Shown: positions 36,591 through 46,244, numbered from the stretch's first letter. The stretch is 64,000 nucleotides of DNA from Comamonas sp. 26 (GCF_002754475.1 NZ_PEFL01000002.1:62001-126000); one strand, 5' to 3'. The notes: a model not told the origin generated them from the letters alone. Made by a program: numbers and translations.

Positions 36591-37598
36591 TTATTGCACT
36601 GCAGCAGAGCTTGGAGGCTGAGTTTTCAAATCGGTGAACAAGCGTGCCGCATCGATAGGATCAAAGTGGTACTGCTGACCGCAGAAGTCACAACCCACTT
36701 CAATCTGACCACGCTCGGCCAAGACAGACTCCACTTCTTGCTCGCCCAACGAGACCAGCATGGTGCCCACACGCTCGCGACTGCAAGTGCAGGCAAAGCG
36801 GGGGGCCAGCTCATCGGCCTGGGGCGCAAAGCGCAGCAGCTTTTCTTCCCAGAACAGGCGGCGCAAGATGGTGTCCACATCCAGCGTCAGCAGCTCTTCC
36901 TGCTTCAGGCTGGAGGCCAGCGTGGCGATGCGGTTGTATTCCTCGTTGAGGCCCTGCGCATCATGCTCGGCATCACCGCTTTCGGTGGCTGCGGACAGAT
37001 TGGCTTCGCCCTTGACCGGCATGCGCTGCAGCATCAGGCCTGCGGCAATCTTGTCGTTGGCGGCCAGCACCAGCACGGTGTCCAGCTGCTCGGACTGCTG
37101 CATGTAGAACTGCAGAGCATCCGACAGGCGTTCAAAACGGCCGCCATTCTGATCATTCAACGACACCACGCCTTGATAAGGCTGCTGGCCGGGCTGGCGG
37201 TCCTTGGGGTCCAGCGTGACAGCGCAGCGGCCTGCACCACGTGCATTGACCAGATTCGCCAGCGGGGCCTGCTGGCCTTTCAGCGGGTAGTTGGCCTCGC
37301 CCACCAGCGATGCCGTGACGCGCAGACTCAGGTCAGACTGCACTTCAGCCACGGCCAGCTTGACAGGGCCATCACCCATGATCTGGAACACCAGAGCGCC
37401 ATTGAACTTGATGTTGGACTGCATGAGCACACTGGCAGCAGCCATCTCGCCCAGCAGGGCAGCCACGGCTTCTGGGTAGGCGCCGGTTTCGCTGTTGCCA
37501 GCACGGCGCTGCAGGATTTCCTGCCAGGCGTCGGTCAGGCGGACGATGGCACCCCGCACGGGCAGGCCGTCAAAAATGAATTTATGCAGTTCAGACAC
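36591..37598 (-). CDS. hslO: Redox-regulated chaperone Hsp33
   Basis: 335 residues from a GTG at 37598, chosen because it gives the common MSELHKFIFDGLPVRG start. A TTG at 37634 overlaps the upstream stop by four bases and is an alternative. It holds unfolded proteins under oxidative stress. C-terminal zinc switch cysteines: CTC (in FACTCSRERV) and CDFC (in GCDFCGQQYHF), spaced as in the family. N-terminal core fold has IVRLTDAWQEIL and GNSETGAYPEAVAALLGEMA. It follows the gamma-carbonic anhydrase gene. Confidence 0.93.
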   Translation of the reverse strand: MSELHKFIFDGLPVRGAIVRLTDAWQEILQRRAGNSETGAYPEAVAALLGEMAAASVLMQSNIKFNGALVFQIMGDGPVKLAVAEVQSDLSLRVTASLVGEANYPLKGQQAPLANLVNARGAGRCAVTLDPKDRQPGQQPYQGVVSLNDQNGGRFERLSDALQFYMQQSEQLDTVLVLAANDKIAAGLMLQRMPVKGEANLSAATESGDAEHDAQGLNEEYNRIATLASSLKQEELLTLDVDTILRRLFWEEKLLRFAPQADELAPRFACTCSRERVGTMLVSLGEQEVESVLAERGQIEVGCDFCGQQYHFDPIDAARLFTDLKTQPPSSAAVQ

Positions 37599-37630
37599 GC
37601 TAATAGATTCCGGTAAGGGCTGGGCTGCTA

Positions 37631-38155
37631 TCAACCCAGCTTGCGCAAGCCGCTCTTGAAGCGGCGTGCATTCAACACATAATTTTTGGCGCTTTGGCGC
37701 AGACCTTCGATCTGCTCTGGCGACAACTCGCGCACGGCCTTGGCAGGGCTGCCCAGAATCATGGATCCATCGGGGAATTCCTTGCCCTCCGTCACCAGCG
37801 AACCTGCGCCTACCAGGCAGTTCTTGCCAATTTTTGCGCCATTAAGCACCACCGCACCAATGCCGATAAGCGAGCCATCGCCAATCGTGCAGCCATGCAG
37901 CATTACTTGGTGGCCAACCGTCACATTGCAACCCACGTTCAGCGGCTTGCCCATATCGGCATGCAGCACGCTGGCATCCTGAATATTGGAGCCCTCGCCG
38001 ATGGTGATGCTGTCGGTATCACCACGGATCACGGTACCGAACCAGACGCTGGCATCTTTGCCCAGCGTGACGCGGCCCATGACTTGCGCGCTGTCCGCCA
38101 CCCAGGCGGACTCATCGATCTCGGGCGCCACACCATCCAGTTCGTAAATTGCCAT
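37631..38155 (-). CDS. Gamma-carbonic anhydrase family protein
   Basis: 174 residues, left-handed beta-helix with hexapeptide repeats. Metal-site histidines lie in [33 protein letters not shown] is conserved. A YrdA/PaaY-type protein; activity as a carbonic anhydrase or thioesterase helper is not certain. Its TGA overlaps a possible TTG start of hslO, so the two are probably cotranscribed. A GGAGACAACCCAC ribosome site precedes the ATG. Confidence 0.9.
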   Translation of the reverse strand: MAIYELDGVAPEIDESAWVADSAQVMGRVTLGKDASVWFGTVIRGDTDSITIGEGSNIQDASVLHADMGKPLNVGCNVTVGHQVMLHGCTIGDGSLIGIGAVVLNGAKIGKNCLVGAGSLVTEGKEFPDGSMILGSPAKAVRELSPEQIEGLRQSAKNYVLNARRFKSGLRKLG

Positions 38156-38207
38156 GTGGGTTGTCTCCTTGATTTATGACTTCTCTCAACTACCTAGAAT
38201 TGTAGGG

Positions 38208-39014
38208 ATGGAGTTACGTCATCGCGCGCTAGAGGTCTTGTGCTTTTCAGACCCTGAACAAAAAGCAGCTGCAGCCCTTGATCTGTATGCGCAAAAAGCT
38301 CTCTATTCGATAGCAGATACTGCTCCGGCGCTGCCTGTCCCCGAGTCTGAGCTGCCGGGCCGCCCGCCCAGGCCCGAGCTCAAGCACCACACGGAAGTCG
38401 GTCGCCGCTCGCCCGCCACACCGGAGGGGCGGGCCATCCTCATCCATGCCATTGCGCATATCGAATTCAATGCCATCAATCTGGCGCTGGATGCCGTCTG
38501 GCGTTTTGACGGCATGCCCCAGCAGTACTACTACGACTGGCTGCAGGTCGCGGCCGAGGAAGCCAAGCATTTCCGCCTGCTGCGCGAGCACCTGCAGCAG
38601 CAGCATGGCAAGGACTATGGCGACTACCCCGCCCATCAGGGACAGTGGGCCATGTGCGAGAAAACGGCGGGCGACATCACCGCCCGCATGGCGCTGGTAC
38701 CGAGAACGATGGAAGCCCGTGGGCTTGACGCTACGCCGCAAATTCAGAACAAGCTGCGCAACACCCATGCGCCCGATGCACTGGCAGCCGTTGAGATTCT
38801 GGACATCATCTTGCGCGAGGAGGTCGGCCATGTCGCCATCGGCAACCACTGGTACCGCTGGCTGTGCGAGAAAGATGGACTGGACCCCGTACCGTTGTAC
38901 CAGGAGCTGGCAACCCGCTACGAGGCCCCGCGCATGCGCCCGCCCTTCAACGAAAGTGCGCGCCTTGCCGCAGGCTTTACGGTGACGGAGATGGACTGGC
39001 TCAAACAAAATTGA
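38208..39014 (+). CDS. Ferritin-like DUF455 family protein
   Basis: 268 residues from the ATG at 38208. Four-helix ferritin-like fold with a likely dimetal site: HIEFNAINLALDAV, AAEEAKHFRLL and LREEVGHVAIGNHWY give the E, ExxH and ExxH ligands. The start MELRHRALEVLCFSDPEQK matches DUF455 proteins, possibly tRNA-modifying diiron or related oxidases. The function is uncertain. A hairpin GAGTCAA/TTGACTC follows directly after the stop. Confidence 0.82.
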   Translation: MELRHRALEVLCFSDPEQKAAAALDLYAQKALYSIADTAPALPVPESELPGRPPRPELKHHTEVGRRSPATPEGRAILIHAIAHIEFNAINLALDAVWRFDGMPQQYYYDWLQVAAEEAKHFRLLREHLQQQHGKDYGDYPAHQGQWAMCEKTAGDITARMALVPRTMEARGLDATPQIQNKLRNTHAPDALAAVEILDIILREEVGHVAIGNHWYRWLCEKDGLDPVPLYQELATRYEAPRMRPPFNESARLAAGFTVTEMDWLKQN

Positions 39015-39042
39015 GTCAATTTCTTGACTCGAATCAAGTTTT
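39013..39042 (+). terminator. Probable terminator after DUF455 gene
   Basis: GAGTCAATTTCTTGACTC is a perfect 7-base stem at 39014-39031, followed by GAATCAAGTTTTTTG. The T run lies slightly away from the stem, so it may be weak. Confidence 0.5.
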
Positions 39043-39176
39043 TTGAGCTGTTACACCCCATCAGCCCAAGTTGTTGGCGCAAAAGCCCCACACGCTCAAA
39101 GCTGACACTATGATCGACTCATTCTTACAGCAACGAGCAAAGCCAACTTTTCCTCACCAACAGATGGCATGTACAG

Positions 39177-40436
39177 ATGAGTGAACAAACCCTAAAGGAC
39201 ACGGCTTTCGCCCCCTCGCGCAACCTGTCCAAAGGCATGATTGCCCGCCAGCCCATCGTCAATGGGCTGCAGCAAATCATTGGCTATGAGTTGTTCAACC
39301 GCTCACGTTCGCCTTACGACCACACCATGTCGTCCGATGCGACGCTGATCTTTGCTGCCCTCACGCACGCGGGTGAAGAAGATCTGGTGGGCACCAAGCT
39401 CATGTTTGTGAACTGCACACATGAAGGCCTGACCGGCGAGCATCTGGAGCTGCTGCCCGCCGACAAGGTGGTGCTGGAAATCCCGCCGCTGGGCCATGCA
39501 GCCACTCACGAAGTCGCGGCACGCCTGCCCACGCTGCTGGCGCTCAAGGATCAAGGCTTTCACCTGGCCTTCAACCACACCGTGCTGGAGTCTGAATACT
39601 CGGCCTGGCTGCCGCTGGCCGATTACATCAAACTGGACCTGTCGGCTCTGGCTCCGGCCCAGCTGACGGTGCTGGTCAAATTTGCCAGCCGCCACTCCCG
39701 TGCCGAGCTGATTGCCGAGAAGGTGGAAAGCGCTCTGCAGCACGACCTGGGCCAGCGCCTTGGCATCGAGCTGTTTCAAGGCTTCTGGTTTGCACGCCCC
39801 ACGGTGATGCAAACCCGCCTGCTCACCCCCTCACAGCAAAGCATCATTCAGCTGCTGACCCTCGTGCGTGAGCAGGCCAGCACCGATGCAATTGAAGAAG
39901 TTCTGAAAAAAGACGCAGCTCTGGCCTTCAACCTGTTGCGCCTCATCAACTCGGCCAGCTTTGGCGCGCACCGCGAGATCACCTCGTTCAAGCAAGCCGT
40001 CATGCTGCTCGGCATGAACAAGCTGTTCCGCTGGGCGGCCATGCTGCTGACGGCCGCCCGCGAAGGTGGCCCGCCGCCCGCCGTGGGCCAGACCGCTGTG
40101 ATTCGCGGTCGCCTGATGGAGTTGCTGGCCAAGCATTCGCTGACAGAGACCGATACCGACCTGGCCTTTATCTGCGGCATGTTCTCCATGCTCGACCGCA
40201 TGCTGAACATGCCTCTGCCCGCTGCGCTGGCGCTGATTCCCGTGTCCGAGGCAGTCTCTGCCGCTGTGCTGCGTCACGAAGGCATTCTGGGTGAGCTGCT
40301 CATCCTCACGCAGGCCTGCGAGAGCCAGGACCTGGATCAGTTTGACCGCAGCGCTGACAGCCTTGAGCTGGAACACAACGACATCAACCAGGCCCACTTG
40401 CAGGCACTGAGTTGGACGGAGTGCCTGTCCGATTGA
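39177..40436 (+). CDS. EAL-HDOD protein (YuxH-like), degenerate EAL
   Basis: 419 residues. The N-terminal EAL-like domain (1-215) opens MIARQPIVNGLQQIIGYELFNRS; the EAL motif is replaced by ELF and the DDFG loop by AFNHT, so c-di-GMP cleavage is unlikely. The C-terminal HDOD domain (220-410) has AFNLLRLINSASFGAHREITSF, KLFRWAAMLL and VGQTAVIRGRLMELLA. Likely a signalling adaptor, possibly c-di-GMP related. A close paralogue follows after 41 bases. No transmembrane segment. Confidence 0.87.
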   Translation: MSEQTLKDTAFAPSRNLSKGMIARQPIVNGLQQIIGYELFNRSRSPYDHTMSSDATLIFAALTHAGEEDLVGTKLMFVNCTHEGLTGEHLELLPADKVVLEIPPLGHAATHEVAARLPTLLALKDQGFHLAFNHTVLESEYSAWLPLADYIKLDLSALAPAQLTVLVKFASRHSRAELIAEKVESALQHDLGQRLGIELFQGFWFARPTVMQTRLLTPSQQSIIQLLTLVREQASTDAIEEVLKKDAALAFNLLRLINSASFGAHREITSFKQAVMLLGMNKLFRWAAMLLTAAREGGPPPAVGQTAVIRGRLMELLAKHSLTETDTDLAFICGMFSMLDRMLNMPLPAALALIPVSEAVSAAVLRHEGILGELLILTQACESQDLDQFDRSADSLELEHNDINQAHLQALSWTECLSD

Positions 40437-40477
40437 CAGAGCACATCCCCTACGCACACACCCTATTGATAGCAACC

Positions 40478-41764
40478 ATGGAAACCTCAGACACCTCCGA
40501 CCTGCCTCAGCCCGCTGACCCAAGCACAGACAAAGACGATGCCAACATCGCCAGCATTGCGCGTCAGGCCATCGTTGATGAGAAAAGGGATGTGTTCGGC
40601 TACGAGCTGTTTGACCGCTCCGTCTCTCACAACGCGCACACCGCCGCCTCTGATGCAGCACTGCTGTTCAACGCCCTGTCGTACGCAGGCGCAGAAGCGC
40701 TGGTGGGCAAAAAAACGGTCTTCATCAACTGCACGCATGAAAGCCTGAGCGGCGGCCATCTAGAGCTGATTCACCCCGATCGCGTGGTGCTGGAAGTGCC
40801 AGCCCTACCTGCCGATGCCTCGCCGGAGAGCATCGAAGCCTGCCTGCCCACCTTCAACGCCCTGCGCCAGCGCGGCTTTCGTCTGGCGTTTGACCAGAAC
40901 CTGCTGCGCCGCAACTACGCGTCGTGGCTGCCTATGGCCTCCTTCGTCAAGCTGGACATGCAGGCCTTCGGACTGGAGCACGCCGAAAAGCTGGTGAAGT
41001 TTGCCCAGACCTACACCCGCGCGCAAATCGTGGCCGAGAAAGTTGAAACCGCCGAGCAGTTCGATCACATGCTCGGTCTGGGCATCAAACTGTTCCAGGG
41101 CTACTGGTTCGCCCAGCCCCAGGTGGTTCAGGCGCGCACCATTCGCCCCACGCAGGCGACCATCATTCAGCTCATCAACCTCGTGCGCCAGCAGGCCAGC
41201 ACCGAAGAGATTGAAGAGTTGCTCAAGAAGGACCCCACGCTGTCCTTCAACCTGCTGCGCTTCATCAACAGCTCGGGCTTTGGCCTGTCCTGCGAGGTCA
41301 CGTCCTTTCGCCATGCGGTGATGATTCTGGGCCTCAAAAAGCTGTTCCGCTGGGCTGCACTGCTGCTAACCACCTCGCGCGCCGGCGGCTCACCGCCCGC
41401 CGTGGGCCAGACCGCCGTGGTGCGCGGGCGCCTGATGGAACTGCTGAGCGCCGAGCTGCTGCCCCCCGAGGAAAGCGACCACGCTTTTGTGGTCGGCGTG
41501 TTCTCCCTGCTCGACGTGATGCTGGGCCAGCCCATCGTCAAGGCACTGGAGTCCGTGGCGCTGCCGCAATCCGTCGTCGATGCACTGGTGCACAACAAGG
41601 GCGTGTTCGCCCCCTTTCTCGACCTGACCCGCGCCTGCGAATCGGGCGACGAAGCGGCCTTTGCACAGGCTGCCAATGCGCTGCACCTGTCCAACCATCA
41701 GGTTAACTGGGCCCACCTGCAGGCTCTGAGCTGGGCTGACAGCCTGATCAGCGAAGGCGCTTAA
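40478..41764 (+). CDS. EAL-HDOD protein (YuxH-like), second tandem copy
   Basis: 428 residues from the ATG at 40478. Same architecture as the upstream gene and clearly paralogous: ARQAIVDEKRDVFGYELFDRS at the start, ELF again in place of EAL, AFDQN in place of the DDFG loop. The HDOD part has FNLLRFINSSGFGLSCEVTSF and VGQTAVVRGRLMELLS. A 30-residue acidic N-terminal extension is unique to this copy. The pair probably arose by tandem duplication and diverged, more in the N-terminal than in the HDOD half. It ends at a strong terminator. Confidence 0.87.
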   Translation: METSDTSDLPQPADPSTDKDDANIASIARQAIVDEKRDVFGYELFDRSVSHNAHTAASDAALLFNALSYAGAEALVGKKTVFINCTHESLSGGHLELIHPDRVVLEVPALPADASPESIEACLPTFNALRQRGFRLAFDQNLLRRNYASWLPMASFVKLDMQAFGLEHAEKLVKFAQTYTRAQIVAEKVETAEQFDHMLGLGIKLFQGYWFAQPQVVQARTIRPTQATIIQLINLVRQQASTEEIEELLKKDPTLSFNLLRFINSSGFGLSCEVTSFRHAVMILGLKKLFRWAALLLTTSRAGGSPPAVGQTAVVRGRLMELLSAELLPPEESDHAFVVGVFSLLDVMLGQPIVKALESVALPQSVVDALVHNKGVFAPFLDLTRACESGDEAAFAQAANALHLSNHQVNWAHLQALSWADSLISEGA

Positions 41765-41765
41765 C

Positions 41766-41792
41766 TATCAAAATATGAGCTGCTAGCGCACA
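41766..41792. repeat. Dispersed repeat, short copy
   Basis: ATCAAAATATGAGCTGCTAG, then CGCACAT, directly after the stop of the second EAL-HDOD gene. Half of the family unit (AGCTGCTAGCGC) is present. Confidence 0.5.
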
Positions 41793-41834
41793 TAAAAAAA
41801 GGGCTTGCGGCTAAATTGGCCGCAAGCCCTTTTT
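41793..41834. terminator. Bidirectional terminator
   Basis: AAAAAGGGCTTGCGGC / GCCGCAAGCCCTTTTT hairpin between the convergent EAL-HDOD and Bug receptor genes. Confidence 0.93.
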
Positions 41835-41865
41835 ATTCAAGCGCAAGGCGCTATCATTTTATCCA

Positions 41866-42867
41866 TCAGTTCAGCTGAATCTTGGCTGCCTTGATGATGT
41901 GCGCATTGGCCTTGGACTCGGCCTCAATCTGCTTGGCAAAGTCAGCGGCCTTGCCGCCTGTGAGCACGTTGTCGGTCGCCTCCAGGCGCTGGCGCATTTC
42001 AGGCAGCGCCAGCACCTTGTTCACCTCGGCATTCAGGCGAGCCAGCACGGGGGCAGGCACACCGGCGGGAGCAAAGATGCCAAAGACCGATGTGGTGTTG
42101 GCGTTCTTGTAACCCAGCTCAGCCAGCGTAGGCACTTGCGGCAGCGAATCCAGACGCGAAGGCGCGCCCACAGCCAGAGCCTTGAACTTGCCAGCCTTGA
42201 TGTGCTGCATCACCGCCGGACCGGCGTTGGTAGAGAGCACTTCAAACTGCGCGCTCAGGCCGTCATTGAGCTGCTGGCCGCCGCCCTTGTAAGGCACATG
42301 TGTGATCTGGGTCTTGGACTGGTCGGCAATCTGCTCCAGCATGATGTGGCCCAGCGATGCCAGACCGGCTGTGGCCCAGCGCACATCGCCGGGGTTGGCC
42401 TTGGCCTGCGCCAGCATTTCAGGGAAGCTCTTGGCCGTCAGCCGTGTGGTGCCCAGCAGCAGCACGGGCGAGTACATGACGCTGACCACGGGTGTGATGT
42501 CCTTTTGCGCATCAAACAGCGGCTTGCCCAGATGCGGGCTCAGCGTCAGCGGGCTGATCGATGAAAAGCCCAGCGTATAACCATCGGGGTTGGACTTGAC
42601 CACCTGATCCAGACCAATCGCACCACCGGCACCGGCCTTGTTCTCAATCACCACCGGCTGACCCAGCGAGGCGGTGAGCTTTTCACCCAAAGCACGGGCT
42701 ACCACATCGCTCACGCCACCAGCGGGGTAAGACACCACCAGACGAATGGGACGGCTGGGCCACGCCGCATCGGCTTTATCAGCTGCCTGGGCATTCAGGG
42801 ACAAAGCGGCAGGCAGCGCAGCGACCAGCGCACAGCTCAGTACGCTACGGCGAAGAAAGTTAGTCAT
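41866..42867 (-). CDS. Bug-family periplasmic substrate-binding protein
   Basis: 333 residues. Sec signal peptide (RRSVLSCALVAALPAALSLNAQA), then the tripartite tricarboxylate transporter receptor (TctC/Bug) fold: WPSRPIRLVVSYPAGGVSDVVAR, NKAGAGGAIGLDQVVKSNPDGYTLG, THVPYKGGGQQLNDGLSAQ. It binds a carboxylated ligand in the periplasm. No TctA/TctB membrane genes are nearby, as usual for the many orphan Bug proteins of this group. Ligand unknown. Confidence 0.9.
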   Translation of the reverse strand: MTNFLRRSVLSCALVAALPAALSLNAQAADKADAAWPSRPIRLVVSYPAGGVSDVVARALGEKLTASLGQPVVIENKAGAGGAIGLDQVVKSNPDGYTLGFSSISPLTLSPHLGKPLFDAQKDITPVVSVMYSPVLLLGTTRLTAKSFPEMLAQAKANPGDVRWATAGLASLGHIMLEQIADQSKTQITHVPYKGGGQQLNDGLSAQFEVLSTNAGPAVMQHIKAGKFKALAVGAPSRLDSLPQVPTLAELGYKNANTTSVFGIFAPAGVPAPVLARLNAEVNKVLALPEMRQRLEATDNVLTGGKAADFAKQIEAESKANAHIIKAAKIQLN

Positions 42868-43081
42868 TACTCAAATCCAGATAACAAGACCTGCATTTTT
42901 GACCAAAGTGCATTCCCGAGATGAATACGGTGTCGAATCGGCAATTAAACCGCCACAAACAATCAAAATAGCTATACAAATACGACAAATCAACTGAAAT
43001 ATGACATCAGTGACGGCTCAACGCATCATCCATGGCGCTTGTCGCTAGACTGCTGAGAGTCCACATCACAGAAAGCGCTTC

Positions 43082-43759
43082 ATGGCAGCAAAGTCTCTGT
43101 TTTCACGTCGCTCACTGCTGCAAGGCAGTGCCGCCGGTGCGGCGCTGAGTGCCATGGCCCTGCCCGCAGCCGCTGCGCAGGCTCGCACCACCGCGCGCCC
43201 GGCTTCCCGCTCGGCATCCAGCGCCTGCGTGCTGGATGGCCTGCAGCCCGTCATGCTCACCATCAGCGGCACCGGCGTACAGGCCAATCGCGGCAAGCCC
43301 CAGGCCGTAGCGGACCGCATGCTCAACATGCACGGCTATCAGTTTGATGCCGCATGGTCTTGCGGACTGGATGCGCTCAACAGCCTGGAGCAGCACCAAC
43401 TTACCACCCAGCTGGAATACGACGAAACCGAGCACCGCCTGCAAGGCCCTCTGCTGGAGCATGTGCTGCAGGCCGCAGGCATCGATATCGCCTCCGCCAT
43501 TGCGCAAGGCTTGCAACTTACCCTGCAAGGCATTGACGGCTACCGCAACCAGATGCCGCTAACGCAAGCCGTGCGCTGGCGCATTCTGCTGGCCACCCAG
43601 CTCGATGGCCTGCCGCTGTCTGTCGGAGGCGTGGGGCCGCTGTGGGCCGTTTTTGCGCCCCAGAACATTCCTGAGTTGAGCCAGTTGCCCATCAAACAGC
43701 GCTTTCCTGCGGCCGTCTGGGGCCTGTACTACATACAGGTCAGCCCAGTCACCGCTTAA
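43082..43759 (+). CDS. Molybdopterin-binding-oxidoreductase-fold protein, exported
   Basis: 225 residues. Twin-arginine-like N-terminus (SRRSLLQGSAAGAALSAMALP). After about residue 50 it resembles the small molybdopterin-dependent oxidoreductase (SUOX-fold) proteins: VMLTISGTG, a GLDALNSLEQHQLTTQ stretch, LQGIDGYRNQMPLTQAVRWRILLATQLDGLPLSVGGVGPLWAVF. The cofactor-binding Cys of true sulfite-oxidase-type enzymes is not obvious. Function unknown. Divergent from the Bug gene. Confidence 0.65.
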   Translation: MAAKSLFSRRSLLQGSAAGAALSAMALPAAAAQARTTARPASRSASSACVLDGLQPVMLTISGTGVQANRGKPQAVADRMLNMHGYQFDAAWSCGLDALNSLEQHQLTTQLEYDETEHRLQGPLLEHVLQAAGIDIASAIAQGLQLTLQGIDGYRNQMPLTQAVRWRILLATQLDGLPLSVGGVGPLWAVFAPQNIPELSQLPIKQRFPAAVWGLYYIQVSPVTA

Positions 43760-43766
43760 ACATGCA

Positions 43767-44723
43767 CTAGCCGCGCGGATGGTGCTCGACATGCAACGAC
43801 TTGAGCCTCTCCCTGGCCACATGGGTGTAGATGGTGGTGGTGGAGATATCGGCATGACCCAGCAGCATCTGCACCACGCGCAAATCAGCCCCGTGGTTGA
43901 GCAAATGTGTGGCAAACGCATGGCGCAGAGTGTGGGGTGACAGGGGTGAAGTCACGCCCGCAATCTGCGCGCATTTTTTGACGATGACCCAGAACATCAC
44001 CCGACTCATGCCCGCGCTGCGCTGAGTGACAAACACCGCATCGGTCTGCTGTCCACCCAGAATAATGGCGCGTGCGCCTTGCAGATAGCGCTCCAGCCAG
44101 TGCTGCGCCTCCTGGCCAAAGGGCACCAGCCGCTCCTTACGACCCTTGCCCGTCACACGCAGCACGCCAGCGCGCAAATCCAGCTCGTGCATGCGCACAC
44201 CCACCAACTCGCTCACACGCAGGCCGCTGGCATACATCAGCTCCAGCATGGCCCGGTCGCGCAGGCCCAGCGGCATATCCACATCGGGCGCATTCAGCAA
44301 AGCCTCCACCTGCTCCTGAGTCAGCACTTTGGGCATGCGCGGTGCCTGCTTGGCAGCCAGCATGCGCACTGTGGGGTCGGTGGCTATGCGCTTTTCACGC
44401 AAGGCCCAGTGGTAGTAGCGGCGCAGCACCGTCAGGCGGCGGTTGGATGATGTGGCCTTGGTCTCATCCACCCGCGCCGCAAAGTAGGCGTTGATATCCC
44501 CCTCCTGCGCTTCATCCACCGCCTTGGGCGGCGGCAAGCTGGCCAGCCACTGCGCAAACGCATTCAAATCGCGCCTATAGGCAGACAGCGTGTTGCGCGA
44601 CAGGCCATCCTCAAGCAGCAGCGCATCGATAAACAAGTCCAGACCATCCAGGCTCTCTGGCAGCGGCGGCGGCCAGCTCTCAGGAACAGATGGTTTGCGC
44701 GGTTTTTTCTGAGCTTCAGACAT
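43767..44723 (-). CDS. xerD: Tyrosine recombinase XerD
   Basis: 318 residues from the ATG at 44723. With XerC it resolves chromosome dimers at dif. N-terminal SAM-like domain has LEDGLSRNTLSAYRRDLNAFAQWL. The catalytic set is R in ASGLRVSE, K in GKGRKERLVP, H-x-x-R in LSPHTLRHAFATH, H in LGHAD and nucleophile Y in TTTIYTHV. The XerD-like N-terminus separates it from XerC. Convergent with the Mo-fold gene, seven bases apart. Confidence 0.9.
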   Translation of the reverse strand: MSEAQKKPRKPSVPESWPPPLPESLDGLDLFIDALLLEDGLSRNTLSAYRRDLNAFAQWLASLPPPKAVDEAQEGDINAYFAARVDETKATSSNRRLTVLRRYYHWALREKRIATDPTVRMLAAKQAPRMPKVLTQEQVEALLNAPDVDMPLGLRDRAMLELMYASGLRVSELVGVRMHELDLRAGVLRVTGKGRKERLVPFGQEAQHWLERYLQGARAIILGGQQTDAVFVTQRSAGMSRVMFWVIVKKCAQIAGVTSPLSPHTLRHAFATHLLNHGADLRVVQMLLGHADISTTTIYTHVARERLKSLHVEHHPRG

Positions 44724-44885
44724 GAGAGCTAGCGTACACGCTGGCGAGGGACTGCAAGTGCAGCTAACAAGCCATGGCAAGCGAAACAAGCGGCAGAGCT
44801 ATTCAAGCGCCCATAGGCCAATTCATTGAACTCGCGGCGTCGCTTGCCGGTACGGAATTTTCGTTGCACCGCTATAGTGAAAGTC

Positions 44886-45422
44886 ATGACAAACAGACCC
44901 TCTGAATCAGCAGTTCCACCGAATAGCCGCATTGCATCCCGGTTGGTAGGTGCCAGCTTTCATGACTCGTGGAGCATCACCTCCAGCGACACCAGTCTGT
45001 CTTCACTCGGTCACTTCATCGCCGCGGCCAAAGACACGCCTCGCTGGATAGATATATGCATGAGGGCCCGTAACCGCCTGGGCCGAATCGTAGGACTCAA
45101 GGACCTCGGTACGTTATCAGGGGTCGCCGCAGGCAAATCGGCGCTCGACTATCAGCCAGGCGACCGCGTGGGCATCTTCACGGTCATCGAAAATACTTTT
45201 GATGAAGCGCTAATCGGCGATGACGACAAACACCTGAAGGTTGTTCTAAGCGTTCACCGTCAAGAGCATGCGGACGAAGGACTGGTGTCCATCACGATCA
45301 CGACCGTCGTGCATGTCAAAAACCGGCTTGGCAGCCTCTATATGTTGCCTGTCAAACCTATGCACCGGCTCATCGCACCTGCGGTGCTTGCGAGCATAGG
45401 GCGCAACGCGCATGCGGCTTAA
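44886..45422 (+). CDS. DUF2867 family protein
   Basis: 178 residues from the ATG at 44886. Matches the pattern of DUF2867 proteins: HDSWSITSSD, TPRWIDICMRARNRLGRIVGLKDLG, GDRVGIFTVIENTFDEALIGDDDKHL, VVHVKNRLGSLYMLPVKPMHRLI. Probably a SRPBCC/START-like fold; function unknown. No signal peptide. Followed after about 100 bases by an acetyltransferase gene on the same strand. Confidence 0.65.
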   Translation: MTNRPSESAVPPNSRIASRLVGASFHDSWSITSSDTSLSSLGHFIAAAKDTPRWIDICMRARNRLGRIVGLKDLGTLSGVAAGKSALDYQPGDRVGIFTVIENTFDEALIGDDDKHLKVVLSVHRQEHADEGLVSITITTVVHVKNRLGSLYMLPVKPMHRLIAPAVLASIGRNAHAA

Positions 45423-45520
45423 GCATCCACTCCAGGGCTGCAGATTCGCTGCAAGAAGCGGTTATCGAGCCCTGCTCTATGCACTATGGTTGGCGTCTCG
45501 GAAAATTCGGACAACTCTCA

Positions 45521-46123
45521 ATGCCCAACCTCGAAATGCAGCTCGCCCATATCCACAGCGGGCAGATGTACAACGACCTGACTCCTGAGCTGGTTGCCGC
45601 TCGACAAAGCGCGGTTCTGTTGAGCAATGCCTACAACGCAGCCTTCTCGCAATCGGGACAGGAGCGAGAAGAGATCCTCAAACGATTGCTAGGCCATATC
45701 GGCCAGAGCGTGCACTTCGAGCCTGGCTTTCGCTGTGAGTTCGGTCGCAACATCCACATCGGCGACCGCTTCTATGCCAACTTTGATTGCATCATGCTCG
45801 ATGGCGGCGGCATCTTTATCGGTGACGATGTACTTCTCGCGCCGCGCGTCGGCATCTACACCTCCAATCATGCAATTGACCCCATGGAAAGAGCGGCCGG
45901 AGGATGCTTTGCCAAGCCTGTGAAGATCGGCAATCGCGTCTGGATCGGCGCAGGCGCGCACATCAACCCCGGAGTCACCATCGGAGACGGCTCGATCATC
46001 GGCTCTGGCAGCGTTGTAACCTCCGAAATTCCTGCAGGAGTCATCGCAGCAGGCATTCCCTGCAAGGTCATACGGACGATTTCCGAACAGGACAAGACCG
46101 GATTTGATCCCGAACCATACTGA
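45521..46123 (+). CDS. Maltose/galactoside O-acetyltransferase-like (hexapeptide repeat)
   Basis: 200 residues from the ATG at 45521; an ATG at 45479 would add 14 residues. Left-handed beta-helix acetyltransferase of the Maa/LacA/NodL type: MYNDLTPEL, HFEPGFRCEFGRNIHIGDRFYANFDCIMLDGG, catalytic His in TSNHAIDP, NRVWIGAGAHINPGVTIGDGSIIGSGSVVT, AAGIPCKVIR. It transfers acetyl from acetyl-CoA to a sugar or similar hydroxyl. Substrate not predicted. Confidence 0.88.
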   Translation: MPNLEMQLAHIHSGQMYNDLTPELVAARQSAVLLSNAYNAAFSQSGQEREEILKRLLGHIGQSVHFEPGFRCEFGRNIHIGDRFYANFDCIMLDGGGIFIGDDVLLAPRVGIYTSNHAIDPMERAAGGCFAKPVKIGNRVWIGAGAHINPGVTIGDGSIIGSGSVVTSEIPAGVIAAGIPCKVIRTISEQDKTGFDPEPY

Positions 46124-46244
46124 ATGGACAGTCGTGCTCATAAATGCCTGCCAGACAAATACATAGCGAGTAGACAAATCTGCAACAAGGCTGGCAAAAG
46201 CCGGCTCAAAGTCGATGCCCGTTTGTTTCTCTTTGAAAAGCGAC

